Assembly: GCF_001940235.1 (NCBI RefSeq)
Contig: NZ_MJIE01000001.1
Coordinates: forward strand, 186,001-250,000
Direction: 5' to 3'
Length of the DNA stretch: 64,000 nucleotides
Source of the DNA: Hornefia porci
Lineage (GTDB): Bacteria; Bacillota; Clostridia; Peptostreptococcales; Anaerovoracaceae
The notes below the pieces were generated by a model, which made no database searches, was not told where the DNA came from, and was given only the letters and a program-made list of their open reading frames with translations. This document shows, piece after piece, positions 18,202-29,519 of this stretch (position 1 is the first letter of the stretch; each line of letters opens with the position of its first letter). The translations under genes and the position numbers were made by a program.

Positions 18202-19654
18202 GCTTCGCCTAAAATATCAGAGCCGGTCGGTACAGCTCCGTGCATCGTTCTGGTTTGTCGTCTGTTCCTTTCTGCAGAGGGCGATTTCTGTCATTACAAC
18301 ACCGGTATTCACACGTATTTTATCCACGGGTGAATATGGGGAATTTACAGTTTTCAATACATGGACAGGAATCGCTACGATTATTGTGACGCTGAATCTC
18401 TTCGCGGGAGTTTTCACTCAGGGGCTTGTGAAATTTGAAGAGGACAGGAAAATTTTCTGTTCGACTCTTCAGGGGCTGACGCTGACGCTGACGGTAGGCT
18501 GGACAGCGGTTTATTTGGCATTCCAGGATTTTCTGAATGATGCGATGTCGATGAATACAAAACAGGGTCTGATGATGCTCATTATAATATGGTCGTCTTC
18601 CGCTTTTCAGTTCTGGGCCGCGGAACAGCGTGTCCTCTACCACTATAAAGGGCTTGTGATGCTGACACTGGCGATTTCCGTGATGCAGCCTGCTGTCAGT
18701 ATCCTTTTTATCCTGAGCTCAGATGATAAGGTGACGGCGAGAATCCTTGGCATTGCCCTTGTGAATGCGATCGGCTATACGTCATGTTTCGTGGCTCAGA
18801 TGATACGGGGAAGAAAATTTTTCTCTTCAAAATACTGGAAATATGCGGTTATGTTTAATCTGCCTCTGATTCCGCACTATCTGTCGATTACTGTATTGAC
18901 CAGCGCAGACCGCGTGATGATTGAAAGAATGGTGGGAGCGTCAGAGGCCGGAATATACGGTCTCGCGTATTCTCTGGCACAGATTATGACGCTGCTGAAC
19001 ACCTCTCTGGTTCAGGCGCTTGACCCCTGGCTGTATCAGCGGATTAAATATAATAGAATTAATGAGATGGCGAGAGTCGCCGATTACTGCGTTCTGTTGA
19101 TTGCGCTGTTCAATCTGATTCTGATCGCGTTTGCACCGGAGGCGGTCCGCATTTTCGCACCTGAATCTTATTATGACGCCATTTGGGTCATTCCGCCTGT
19201 TGCAATGAGTACGGTGTTCATGTTCCTCTATGATCTGTTCGCAAAGTTTGAGTTCTATTATGAAAAACGCATGTTCATCATGGCTGCAAGCGTTATCGGA
19301 GCGATTCTTAATGTTGTACTGAATTTTATTTTCATACGCATTTTTGGATACTATGCGGCGGGATATACGACATTGTTCTGCTATTTTCTGTATGCGGCGG
19401 GTCATTACTTTGCCATGCGTCATATCTGCAATCAGTTCCTGGACCGTGTTCGTCCGTATAACATGAGGATAATCGCGATCGTGATTGTCGGATTCATGGG
19501 AGCGGGGTTTCTGCTGATGATGACCTACAGGAATATTTATATGCGATACGCCCTTGTTCTTGTTTTCTGTGCGGCAGCATATCTGGAACGAAACAGGATC
19601 CGCAGCCTGATCCGGGACCTGAGTGCAGCACAAAAAGAAGGAAGAAATGGATAA
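18167..19654 (+). CDS. Polysaccharide flippase, Wzx-like (MOP superfamily)
   Basis: About 495 aa with 12-14 hydrophobic segments. The opening reads ASFWFVVCSFLQRAISVITTPVFTRILSTGEYGEF, the signature of polysaccharide exporters, in which the second segment leads to TPVFTRIL. It flips lipid-linked repeat units across the membrane. The start is uncertain: ATG 18167 gives MERQNLKEMMDKL, and ATG 18191 or 18194 would be shorter. All overlap the end of the licD gene. One flippase with two Wzy-like proteins downstream completes a Wzx/Wzy-type export route. Confidence 0.88.
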   Translation: MERQNLKEMMDKLRLKYQSRSVQLRASFWFVVCSFLQRAISVITTPVFTRILSTGEYGEFTVFNTWTGIATIIVTLNLFAGVFTQGLVKFEEDRKIFCSTLQGLTLTLTVGWTAVYLAFQDFLNDAMSMNTKQGLMMLIIIWSSSAFQFWAAEQRVLYHYKGLVMLTLAISVMQPAVSILFILSSDDKVTARILGIALVNAIGYTSCFVAQMIRGRKFFSSKYWKYAVMFNLPLIPHYLSITVLTSADRVMIERMVGASEAGIYGLAYSLAQIMTLLNTSLVQALDPWLYQRIKYNRINEMARVADYCVLLIALFNLILIAFAPEAVRIFAPESYYDAIWVIPPVAMSTVFMFLYDLFAKFEFYYEKRMFIMAASVIGAILNVVLNFIFIRIFGYYAAGYTTLFCYFLYAAGHYFAMRHICNQFLDRVRPYNMRIIAIVIVGFMGAGFLLMMTYRNIYMRYALVLVFCAAAYLERNRIRSLIRDLSAAQKEGRNG

Positions 19655-19687
19655 AAGGTTATTTCGGTTGATGAGGAGATAAATAGT

Positions 19688-20530
19688 ATGAAACATGCAT
19701 ACCTGATTATGGCGCATAAGAATCTGAATCAGCTGCTGCGGCTGCTTCGTGCGCTTGATGATGCCCGTAATGGCATCTATCTTCATCTTGATTCCCGGTT
19801 CCGGGAAGCAGACGAAGTTGATTTTGCAGGATTTTTAAATTTTTCCTGTTTTCATAGCATTCCCCGACGAACCGTGGAATGGGGAAACTATGGTATAGTG
19901 CAGACAGAATTCGAACTGCTCCGGGCTGCTGTGGAGGAAGGTCCTTACAGATATTATCATCTTTTGTCCGGTCAGGATTTCCCTATTAAAAGTCAGAGTG
20001 ATATCCATCACTTTTTTGACGGCCAGGATAAGGAATTTATTCATTTCGCAGATCCTTCCGGCTGGGATAGAGTGATGCAGATTCGCCTGAACCGATTTCG
20101 CAGACCGATTTACCAGATTTATCTTTTGTCGGAGTTTCTGAAGCGACGTATCGGGATCAGGCCGATGATAGATTTTGGATTTGGTTCAAATTGGTTCAGC
20201 ATTACCGATAAATTTGCGAAAGATTTTCTTGCGAAACGCAGATGGGCGTCCCGGTACTTCATAAACTGTATTTGTCCGGACGAACTTGTTCTGCAGACCT
20301 TTGTTCTGACCTTCGGATATGAGAACCACCTGGCTGCTGCAGTCGGAACAGGTGATGAGACTGCCTCAAAGCGATGCATCGACTGGAATCGCGGCGGGGA
20401 TAATCATCCCTATGTCTGGAGGGCAGCCGATTATCAGATCCTTGCGAACAGCAGTGCGATGTTCGCAAGGAAATTTGACACTGAAATTGATGAGGACATA
20501 TTACGACGGATTGAAGAAACATTGTTGTGA
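19688..20530 (+). CDS. GT14-like glycosyltransferase (core-2/I-branching enzyme family)
   Basis: 280 aa. It begins MKHAYLIMAHKNLNQLLRLL and contains NGIYLHLDSRF, VEWGNYGIVQTEFELL, YRYYHLLSGQDFPIKSQSDIHHFF and CPDELVLQTFVLTF, all typical of the bacterial beta-1,6-GlcNAc-transferase-like (branch) family. It would add a branching sugar to the repeat unit. AGGAG lies about 8 nt upstream (GATGAGGAGATAAATAGT before ATG). It is the last gene before an internal promoter at 20656. Confidence 0.85.
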   Translation: MKHAYLIMAHKNLNQLLRLLRALDDARNGIYLHLDSRFREADEVDFAGFLNFSCFHSIPRRTVEWGNYGIVQTEFELLRAAVEEGPYRYYHLLSGQDFPIKSQSDIHHFFDGQDKEFIHFADPSGWDRVMQIRLNRFRRPIYQIYLLSEFLKRRIGIRPMIDFGFGSNWFSITDKFAKDFLAKRRWASRYFINCICPDELVLQTFVLTFGYENHLAAAVGTGDETASKRCIDWNRGGDNHPYVWRAADYQILANSSAMFARKFDTEIDEDILRRIEETLL

Positions 20531-20655
20531 GTCCTGCTGCCTTTCGCGGAGGGAGTCGGATTGGATCTGTACAGCGTAAGGGACGGGGACTGAAGTCGGG
20601 CGGCATACTGCTGCGGATCGTGAACATAAGTGTACCGCCCCGGCCCCAGAGCGGT

Positions 20656-20684
20656 TTGAAAAATGCCGGTACATATGATAGAAT
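20656..20684 (+). promoter_or_regulatory. Predicted internal promoter of the polysaccharide locus
   Basis: TTGAAA (20656-20661), 17-nt spacer, TAGAAT (20679-20684), 36 nt upstream of the chain-length gene. The 190-nt gap here is the only large gap inside the locus, so the last five genes may be transcribed separately. Confidence 0.5.
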
Positions 20685-20719
20685 AAAAACAATCAGACAG
20701 AAAAAATGCGAGGAAGAAA

Positions 20720-21954
20720 ATGGAATATATATCGTTTCAGGATCTGAAGTTTATTATCAAAAGGAATAAAAAAAAGATCTTCGCTGTGGCGGTAGTGGTT
20801 GCGCTTGCTGCCGGTGTGTATGAGGCCTGCTGCCTTGTAAAGGAGAACCAGTCCGCTGCTAACACAGGGAATGCGGATTACAGCAGCGAGCTGAAAACCT
20901 ATAATGAGCAGAAAGCGGATCTGGCAGAAATCGCCGGCAACCTGCAGAAGTCGTATACATCCTATGCAAGAGCTTTAAAAGAAGATCCTGTAATGTCGAT
21001 TGATCCTTATCATTGCAGTTACGACCGGATTATCTGTGTCTTCCGGGGCTCGGAAAATCGGAAAGGCGAGATGGTTTCAGCATGGCTCAGTAAAAAAAGC
21101 GCGAAGGAACTGTTCGGAAAGCAGTCCGAACTTTATCAGAAATACGCTGACAGCATTATCAACGTCTGGTCGATTGACTCGAAAAGCGTTGTTCTGGATA
21201 TCTACAAGGTGGATGGCGTAAATCCGGACTTCACAGCGACAAAGGTTCGGCAGATTATTAAAAGCGAAGCGGACGAGAGCGGTATCGGCGGTCTGTCTGT
21301 GCAGGTCGTTAAAAAGAAAGACAGCTGCAATTCGGAGCTGTATGATTTTCAACTGGAAAATGCAGAGCGTCTGACGAGGCTTTCGACGCAGCTGAAATCT
21401 GTCCGGGAATCACTGAGGACACTGGAGGCTCCGTCGAAGGGGGACAGCATCGTGTCGAGGAAACATATGGCGGCAGCGATTCTGAAATACAGTATCCTTG
21501 GGCTGATTACAGGAATTCTGATCGGAATATTAGCTGTTTTATATCGTGTCCTGAACCGGGGGTACATCTTTTCCGGAAATCAGCTCAGAGACTGGATGGA
21601 CGCAGATTGTCTGGCCTGCATTGATGGGGAAAACCTGGAACAGGCAGCCGTCGAAATCCATGAAAGCATAGGCCTGTATCTTGAAAAAGACGCCGGAATC
21701 ATGATTTGTTCCGCAGAGAATTGCGGCATTGAAACCAGGCTTATGGAAATTCTGGAAAATCTGAATACATATCGTTATATCTTGTGCCGGGGAAGTGACC
21801 GGGGGAACTGATTCGTAAACTGGCTGACGCAGATGGCGTGATTCTGTGTGTGTCGAAAGGGAAGAGCCTGGAAAGTGAACTGAAAGAGACCGTGAAACGG
21901 ATTCTTCATGCAGACAAAGCCTTGTTGGGCTATATTTACATTGATAAAATATAA
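20720..21954 (+). pseudogene. Wzz/Wzc-like chain-length protein with frameshift in a G tract
   Basis: The first frame (20720-21811) gives 363 aa: an N-terminal membrane segment (KKKIFAVAVVVALAAGVYEAC), a periplasm-type coiled region with Wzz-like spacing, a second membrane segment (ILKYSILGLITGILIGILAVLY), then a cytoplasmic domain. The domain runs into a TGA at 21809. Shifting frame at the five Gs of 21801-21805 continues as ELIRKLADADGVILCVSKGKSLESEL and ends at 21954, which matches the end of a BY-kinase domain (ADGVILVV-like block). Adding one G would restore the full 411-aa protein. The domain lacks a Walker A motif (MICSAENCGIETRLMEIL where GEGKS is expected), so even the intact form is not a normal tyrosine kinase. 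Preceded by AGGAAGAAA. Confidence 0.75.
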
Positions 21955-21965
21955 ACCGCGATGCG

Positions 21966-23555
21966 ATGATAATGATGAAAACAAACGCAAATAAAGAATT
22001 ACGCAGCATGGCGGGCAATCCGCTTTTCTTTCCCGTTACCGGTCTGGTTATCTTTCTTCTGGCAGGGAGCGTGTTCTTTATAACATTGAGAACCGGCGAA
22101 TATAACGGAGCATTAGCTGCACTCATTATTGTATGGGGCTATTGTTTACTTTACGGGCTGGCGGATCTTTCAGCGCGCTTCAATTTCGCTGTGATGACTG
22201 CGATGATATTTGTATTTTTGCTCTCCAGACCGGTTATCGCCTGCCTTTACGGGCAGGACTGGTGCTATTGGAGCGACAGCACGATTTGCCGGAGCATGAC
22301 GATCATTCTGCTGGGCCAGATTGCACTTTTCTGTGGAGCATTTTATATCGAAGGACTTGCCGGCGGAAGTGAAATAAAACATACTGCGGGAACTCTGCGA
22401 AACGAAGCGGAAATCGTCAGAGGACTGCGTTTTGCGCTTGCTGCAGTACTGCTCTTCACATGGACAGGGTGTATGGCAGCACAGATGTATTCCTATCTCA
22501 GTCTGCGAAATTACAGTTATGCAACCATGTATACGGGACTGGCACCTTCAGTGCCGTTCGTTTTCAGTCTGTTGTCTACCATATTCCCGTATGTGGTTTT
22601 TGCATATCTTGCGACGATGCCGGGAAAGAAAGCAAGTCTGATTGTGATGTCCGCCTATATTCTGACGGGAGTGCCGGTGTTTCTGCTGGGAAACAGGACC
22701 AGCCTCATTTCAAAGATTGTATTCTGCACAGTGTACTTCTTCATCCGTAACAAGCTGAGGGTAAATACAGGCAGATGGATTACACCCGCAATAAAGACGG
22801 CTTTCATTATTATGGTGGCTGCCTCCGTACTTTTCCTGGGGGTGATGAATTATTCCCGTGCGGATAAGGTGGCATCGCTGGAAACGTCGATGCCGATTGG
22901 TGTTGATTTTTTCTACCGACAGGGAACTACGTTTGACACGTTGTGTCAGGGCCTGGAATATCAGAACAGACTGGAATCACTTCCTCAGGCGGTCAGCTAC
23001 ACATTCGGTGATTTAATCGACTACGTGAAGCATAATCGTCTGACCAGGTATTTGTTCGGAGCAGATGATATCGGAACAAAAAACAGCATTAAAATTGTTG
23101 AAGAGAGTAACAGTCTGGCACATCGTCTGTCCTATGTGTGCCTTGGAGAAGCTTATTATTTGGAAGGACACGGACGAGGCTCCGTTTATCTGCTGGAAAA
23201 TTATCTGGACTTTGGCTATCCGGGAGTGATCTGGTTTAACTTTCTTCTGGGAATGCTGATGAGCGGAACTGTCGCCATGATGAAACGCGGCCGCTTCCTG
23301 CTGAATCTGATTTTGCTGACCGTTTTATCAAAGGTATTTCTGATTGCAAGGTCATCATCGAGCAGTTTTTTGCTGTTTCTGGTCACGCCCCATTTCTGGA
23401 TCGTTGTCCTGGGCGTTCTGCTGGCGTCAAGACTTTCTGTCAGACTCCGCTCGCCCTCTGAAGATAAATCAGCGGTGATGCTGCGCACTGGAAGAAGACG
23501 TAATGTGATAGGAGGAGAAACGGACAGAGAACTGTTCGTGAAAGATAACAGATGA
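21966..23555 (+). CDS. Polysaccharide polymerase (Wzy family)
   Basis: 529 aa with about 10-12 membrane segments and a large extracytoplasmic loop near residues 300-400. Blocks such as PVFLLGNRTSLISKIV, SVLFLGVMNYSRADKV, GQAYYLEGHG-like GEAYYLEGHGRGSVYLLENYLDFGYPGVI and a final cluster of helices fit the O-antigen polysaccharide polymerase Wzy group. It joins repeat units on the outer face of the membrane. The start at ATG 21966 is near the end of the frameshifted gene; it overlaps galE by ATGA. Confidence 0.82.
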   Translation: MIMMKTNANKELRSMAGNPLFFPVTGLVIFLLAGSVFFITLRTGEYNGALAALIIVWGYCLLYGLADLSARFNFAVMTAMIFVFLLSRPVIACLYGQDWCYWSDSTICRSMTIILLGQIALFCGAFYIEGLAGGSEIKHTAGTLRNEAEIVRGLRFALAAVLLFTWTGCMAAQMYSYLSLRNYSYATMYTGLAPSVPFVFSLLSTIFPYVVFAYLATMPGKKASLIVMSAYILTGVPVFLLGNRTSLISKIVFCTVYFFIRNKLRVNTGRWITPAIKTAFIIMVAASVLFLGVMNYSRADKVASLETSMPIGVDFFYRQGTTFDTLCQGLEYQNRLESLPQAVSYTFGDLIDYVKHNRLTRYLFGADDIGTKNSIKIVEESNSLAHRLSYVCLGEAYYLEGHGRGSVYLLENYLDFGYPGVIWFNFLLGMLMSGTVAMMKRGRFLLNLILLTVLSKVFLIARSSSSSFLLFLVTPHFWIVVLGVLLASRLSVRLRSPSEDKSAVMLRTGRRRNVIGGETDRELFVKDNR

Positions 23556-24565
23556 AGATTGTACTCACAGGTGGAGCGGGATATATCGGGACTCATACAG
23601 CTGTTGTCCTGCTGCAGAATGGAAATGACGTTATTACGGTAGATAATTATTCGAACAGCACAGAAGAGGCGCTCAGACGCGTTATGCTTATCACGGGAAA
23701 ACCTCTGATTATGTATGACTGCGATCTCAGAGATGAACGGAAACTGGAGAGGATATTCAGAGAAAACGGTCCTGTCGACTGCGTGATTCATTTCGCCGGT
23801 TATAAATCCGTGGGAGAATCTGTCACGCATCCGATTGAATATTATGAGAACAACATTCATGGAACTTTGTCGCTGATAAAATGCATGCGGGCCAATTCCG
23901 TCGGAAGTCTGATTTTTTCTTCTTCGGCTACAGTCTATGGAATGGAAAATCTAAGCCCCTGCCGTGAATCGATGCCAAGGGGACACTGTATTAATCCATA
24001 TGGTTGGACGAAGTGGTTCAGCGAGCAGATTATTGAAGACACGGTAAAAGCAGACCGAAGCTTTTCGGCGGTGATCCTGCGATACTTTAATCCGGCCGGC
24101 GCACATGAATCAGGTCTGATCGGGGAAGAACCGAATGGCATTCCGAATAATCTTATGCCGTACATCACACAAACCGCTGCCGGAAAACGGGAAAAGCTTA
24201 TTATTTTCGGAAACGATTACAGCACACCGGACGGCACATGCAGGAGAGATTTCATTCATGTGATGGATCTTGCGGAAGCGCATATGAAGGCGGCGGAGTA
24301 TCTGATGAAACACGACGGACTGGAAATATTCAATATCGGGACGGGAATGCCCTACAGCGTTCTGGAAGTGGTCGATATGTTCCAGACAGCAAACTGTGTG
24401 AGTGTACCATATGAATTCGGAAACCGCCGGGAGGGGGATATTCCTGAGTGCTGGGCGGATGTGAAAAAAGCTGATGAGCAGCTGGGATGGAAAGCTCGCC
24501 GGAGCCTGAGCGATATGTGTGTCGATGCATGGAACTGGCAGAGGAAGAATCCCGACAGCTATTAA
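23552..24565 (+). CDS. galE: UDP-glucose 4-epimerase
   Basis: 337 aa, full length. MKIVLTGGAGYIGTHTAVVLLQ binds NAD, VIHFAGYKSVGESV and FSSSATVYG precede the catalytic Tyr-Lys pair in YGWTKWFSE, and LRYFNPAGAHESGLIGE is typical. It interconverts UDP-Glc and UDP-Gal (or the N-acetyl forms), providing galactose-type donors for the polymer. Coupled by ATGA to the Wzy gene upstream. Confidence 0.95.
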   Translation: MKIVLTGGAGYIGTHTAVVLLQNGNDVITVDNYSNSTEEALRRVMLITGKPLIMYDCDLRDERKLERIFRENGPVDCVIHFAGYKSVGESVTHPIEYYENNIHGTLSLIKCMRANSVGSLIFSSSATVYGMENLSPCRESMPRGHCINPYGWTKWFSEQIIEDTVKADRSFSAVILRYFNPAGAHESGLIGEEPNGIPNNLMPYITQTAAGKREKLIIFGNDYSTPDGTCRRDFIHVMDLAEAHMKAAEYLMKHDGLEIFNIGTGMPYSVLEVVDMFQTANCVSVPYEFGNRREGDIPECWADVKKADEQLGWKARRSLSDMCVDAWNWQRKNPDSY

Positions 24566-24612
24566 TATGTGCATTGGCAGCAGACCGTGAAAATATAAAG
24601 GGGGCGTACTCA

Positions 24613-26100
24613 GTGTTTCAGAAAATTGTCGGTTATTTTCAATTTTACAGTGCGGAATCAGAAGAAAAATCAGGTCACGTTAAATATGCAGCCGCCGTAT
24701 TCTGCTTCGTGATCATATTCAGCCTGTCTGTGATCCTGCATATTGACAAATCCGTGTTTTATGATACATCTACAGTCTTTATGAGCATACTGGACTCTCT
24801 GCATAGGATGGGTGTTGCGCAGATTGCGCTGATCGATGCGGCGCTGCTCGCTGCTGTTCTCTGTCTGCGGGAGAAAAGAAACCTCGAAGCGAAAAGCAAC
24901 TGGTACATCAGTCTGTTTTGGTACACTTGGAATATCCTGTTTGTCACGGCAGGGCTGACTCATAATATCGGCAGCGGATATCTGTTGTCCCAGGTGATCA
25001 TTATGATCGCGATTCCGTTACTGTACCGGAAGCGAAAGGTCGGTGGGATTGCGGAACTGCTTGATTCAGCTGCAATGGCGGTTATTGCTGTTATGCTTGC
25101 TGTTACAGTGATTCATATGATCTGCTTTCCGTATGGATATATCACTCACTACATTGTGAATGATGACGGAAGCAGAACCGCATGGCAGCTCTGGTCAACT
25201 TATCTGAACCGGTACCGGGGAATTACTTCGAATCCTAATATTTTAGGCGAATTTATGACGATGGGAATCTTATCCTCTCTTTACCTTATTTACAGAGATA
25301 CCGGAAAGAAATATATTCTGTATGCGATTGTTCTGGGCTTCTGTATCGGGCAGGCTGTCATGAGTATCAGCAGAACCGCACTTCTGTCAGAAATTCTGCT
25401 GTTTGTCGCATGGATGATTCTATACGGCAAAAGCAGAAAGGGGTTCCGGAAATTTCTGCTCATCCTGCTGATAGCGGTTCTTTCAGCTCTGCTGACCTAT
25501 TTTATAATAAATCGCGGAACAGACAATTACGGATTGCTCAGTTCCCTGCAGGCACCTGTGGCAGTTTATGCTGCAGATGGCTCAAGTATCACACAAAGGC
25601 TTGAAAAATCAACCGATCTGAACACATTCTCCTCAGGCCGGATTGAAATATGGAAAATTTATCTGGACCATCTCAATATGGGAGGACACGATGTGTCCTA
25701 TTCTTATCCCATCCGTGTCATGAATACCCTCGGAAACGGTTATAACTATTACAGTCTTGCGCATAATGTCGCATTGGAATATGCGTATCGATGCGGAATT
25801 CCCACCGGCATATTGTTTCTGGCTCAGGAAATTCTGAGTTTTGCGTTCTGCATACGCGTGATATTTATGCGCAGGAACAAAATGAAGGACGAATATGTTT
25901 TTTCGGTACTCGCGATTACGGCTTTTCTGGTTACGGGAAGTCTGGAACCGATTTCAGAAGTATTTACCAGGCCGCTTCTTCTGCTCTACTATCTCGCGCT
26001 TCTCCCGGTTTTTGCTTGGGGAGTAATACAGGATGAGTCGGACAGTCGGTATGTAGGAACACATGATGCCGCCCGCAGACGGACGGAGGTGCAGGTATGA
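24613..26100 (+). CDS. O-antigen ligase / polymerase-like membrane protein
   Basis: 495 aa with about 10-12 membrane segments. The start is taken as GTG 24613 because AAAGGGGG sits about 8 nt before it; the frame is open from 24487, but that would run through the end of galE. The blocks YRGITSNPNILGEFMTMG, SISRTALLSEILLF and a long outer loop with HNVALEYAYRCGIPTG are typical of the Wzy_C/WaaL group. With the Wzy at 21966 this is the second polymerase or ligase-type protein; it may act as ligase or make a second linkage. It overlaps the LCP gene by ATGA. Confidence 0.8.
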   Translation: MFQKIVGYFQFYSAESEEKSGHVKYAAAVFCFVIIFSLSVILHIDKSVFYDTSTVFMSILDSLHRMGVAQIALIDAALLAAVLCLREKRNLEAKSNWYISLFWYTWNILFVTAGLTHNIGSGYLLSQVIIMIAIPLLYRKRKVGGIAELLDSAAMAVIAVMLAVTVIHMICFPYGYITHYIVNDDGSRTAWQLWSTYLNRYRGITSNPNILGEFMTMGILSSLYLIYRDTGKKYILYAIVLGFCIGQAVMSISRTALLSEILLFVAWMILYGKSRKGFRKFLLILLIAVLSALLTYFIINRGTDNYGLLSSLQAPVAVYAADGSSITQRLEKSTDLNTFSSGRIEIWKIYLDHLNMGGHDVSYSYPIRVMNTLGNGYNYYSLAHNVALEYAYRCGIPTGILFLAQEILSFAFCIRVIFMRRNKMKDEYVFSVLAITAFLVTGSLEPISEVFTRPLLLLYYLALLPVFAWGVIQDESDSRYVGTHDAARRRTEVQV

Positions 26101-27425
26101 GGGATCTGCCTCTGAATAAAAAGATCATCCTGCTGGCGGTTCTGGCTTTGTTTGCGGTGTGTCTTGCCTTTGACATCCGGAGCGGAATCGACACGCACCG
26201 AGCGAAGGAAATTAAGAAAGCGCAGGCAGAATACAATATGACCGGAGTCCGGGGATGCTCAGATATCGTGCTGATTAACACCGGGATGAAGGACGCCCGG
26301 GACATCGCTGATAAGGATATTCAGAATATTATGGTCGTGTCCTTTGAGGATGACGCCCGGAAGGCTATCCAACTGACTTCCCTGAAACGGATGACCTACG
26401 TTCCCGGAGCCACCGGAAAGACGGGTACGGCTTTGTACAAAAAATATTCCGCCGCGCATCCTGAAAACCTGCTGGATGCGGTTCAGACCATGACCGGGTT
26501 CCGGACCGATGCGTATCTGGCGATTAACGACAGAGCCATAATCAGGATGGTTCGCAAGATCGGCGTTATACAGCTGAATATCGACAGCGATGAGATCGCG
26601 GAGCTCAACCGGTACCAGAAAATCCTTGCGCGAAAGTTTCACCTTGCGGATTATACTGAGATTACGCAGCCGGGAATCCAGCCGGTGAACGCGCTTCAGG
26701 CGGCGGCGTATGCGCAGATCGGTTCCAATGCTCCGGAAAAAAGCAGCAGCGACCGCCACGCCCGCACAGTTGTCCGGAAAATTATCAGGGCGATTCATGG
26801 CTGCAGCATGGCAGATATGGAAGAATACCGCCACATTCTGATGAAGGGGGACAACAATTTCAGGAGCGAGTATTCCATGCAGGTCGCGGCACGGCTGGAG
26901 GCGTATAAACTGCAGCATGCTGTACGGTGGCCGCAGATCTTTGAACGTCACACTTATCACGGTACCAGATATGTGTTCCCGGTGACCGCGGTTTCCAACG
27001 CCCGGCATCTGCAGATTGATCTGTTTGAAGGAACAGAGTTTAAGGCTGCGCGGGAGATGCGCATATATGACAGAAAGATCCGGGAGGCACTGAAAGATAT
27101 TGAAGCCATTCGCGCTGAGAAGGAGGCTGCGCGAAAGGCGAAGGAAAAAGCGGAGAAGGAGGCCGCAGAAAAAGCCGCTAAGGAGAAGGCGGCTGCGGAA
27201 TCAAAGCAGAATAAGTCGAAAAACGGTTCAGGCGGAAGCTCCGGCAGAGGGAAAAAGAAACCGGGCGGAGACAGCGGGAACAGCAGTTCCGGAAACTCCG
27301 GCGGCGGTGGATCCGGAGGAAGCGGAGGCTCCGGAAACGGAAATTCAGGAGGCGGCAGCGGATCCGGTGAGGAACCCGGCGGAGGCGGTGAAACTCCGGG
27401 TGATGAAGCTTCAGGCGGCATATAG
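26097..27425 (+). CDS. Divergent LytR-CpsA-Psr (LCP) family protein with low-complexity tail
   Basis: 442 aa. One N-terminal membrane anchor (KKIILLAVLALFAVCLAFDI) is followed by an extracellular domain. I read it as LCP from conserved order: DIVLINTG, NIMVVSFEDDARKAIQLTSLKRMTYVPG (LCP: SIPRDTYV), LLDAVQTMTGFRTDAYLAINDRAIIRMVRKIG, then PVNALQAAAYAQIG and DRHARTVVRKII (LCP: ALAYVR, R-x-x-RQ). The Asp of the R-D pair is Met here, so activity may differ. Residues ~330-375 are a Lys/Ala/Glu coiled coil, then a Gly/Ser-rich tail to the end. LCP enzymes attach phospho-linked glycopolymers to peptidoglycan, which suits the last gene of this locus. Confidence 0.7.
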   Translation: MRDLPLNKKIILLAVLALFAVCLAFDIRSGIDTHRAKEIKKAQAEYNMTGVRGCSDIVLINTGMKDARDIADKDIQNIMVVSFEDDARKAIQLTSLKRMTYVPGATGKTGTALYKKYSAAHPENLLDAVQTMTGFRTDAYLAINDRAIIRMVRKIGVIQLNIDSDEIAELNRYQKILARKFHLADYTEITQPGIQPVNALQAAAYAQIGSNAPEKSSSDRHARTVVRKIIRAIHGCSMADMEEYRHILMKGDNNFRSEYSMQVAARLEAYKLQHAVRWPQIFERHTYHGTRYVFPVTAVSNARHLQIDLFEGTEFKAAREMRIYDRKIREALKDIEAIRAEKEAARKAKEKAEKEAAEKAAKEKAAAESKQNKSKNGSGGSSGRGKKKPGGDSGNSSSGNSGGGGSGGSGGSGNGNSGGGSGSGEEPGGGGETPGDEASGGI

Positions 27426-27639
27426 ATGAGCCTGAAACAGAATGCGTGTTCCGTCGGCATTCCGGCTTGTAGCTGCCTTCTGGAGAGTGGCCTGCATTTC
27501 TGCAGGGAGCGGGAGTCGCACTCTTCGGAAATCAAGGTCGATAATCACAAAAACTTGTGGTATTACACCAAAACATACACTGCCTTTTTGCAGACTGAAA
27601 ACAAGTTAAAAAAAGGTAAAATAAAATCAAAAAAAGCGG
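27426..27639 (+). other. Intergenic region between polysaccharide locus and rrn operon
   Basis: 214 nt with no convincing gene. A small hairpin CCTGCA-TTTC-TGCAGG lies near 27491. The last 60 nt are A-rich (poly-A runs), as is common upstream of rRNA promoters (UP-element-like). Confidence 0.4.
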
Positions 27640-27668
27640 TTGACTAAGAGGTAAACAGATGGTAATAT
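27640..27668 (+). promoter_or_regulatory. Predicted rrn promoter
   Basis: TTGACT (27640-27645), 17-nt spacer, TAATAT (27663-27668), preceded by an A-rich stretch. It lies about 270 nt before the 16S gene. Confidence 0.65.
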
Positions 27669-27935
27669 ATTAAATGTTCGCGGCACACGCGAGCACGGAA
27701 ACCTTGAAAAATGAAGGGTTCCGGAAGAACCTAGAAAACCACATAGACAGGAAACGAAAGTCAAACAAGACAAAAAGAAACAGGTTGAAAAACCTTGGAT
27801 CATGTACCAAATGATCCCCAAGATTTCCTAAAACAGTAATACGGTAACAGAAACAACTGTAGAAACAGACGTTAGCGTCTGACCGGATTAAACGGAAGGA
27901 AAAAGATAGTAAGCCGAAAGGCTTAATATACCATT
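27669..27935 (+). other. rRNA leader
   Basis: Transcribed leader of about 260 nt with several hairpins, for example CAGACG-TTAG-CGTCTG near 27876 and AAGCC-GAAA-GGCTT near 27911. CCTTGAAAAATGAAGG near 27702 resembles boxA-type CTTGAAAA sequences; a similar CCTTGAAAA occurs in the 16S-23S spacer at 29649. Confidence 0.45.
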
Positions 27936-29454
<1,519 letters not shown>

Positions 29455-29519
29455 GGGAGACACGTTTGCTGTCTATGGGTTTACTGAGGTAAGCCCCATG
29501 GCGAGAGCCATGGAGATAA

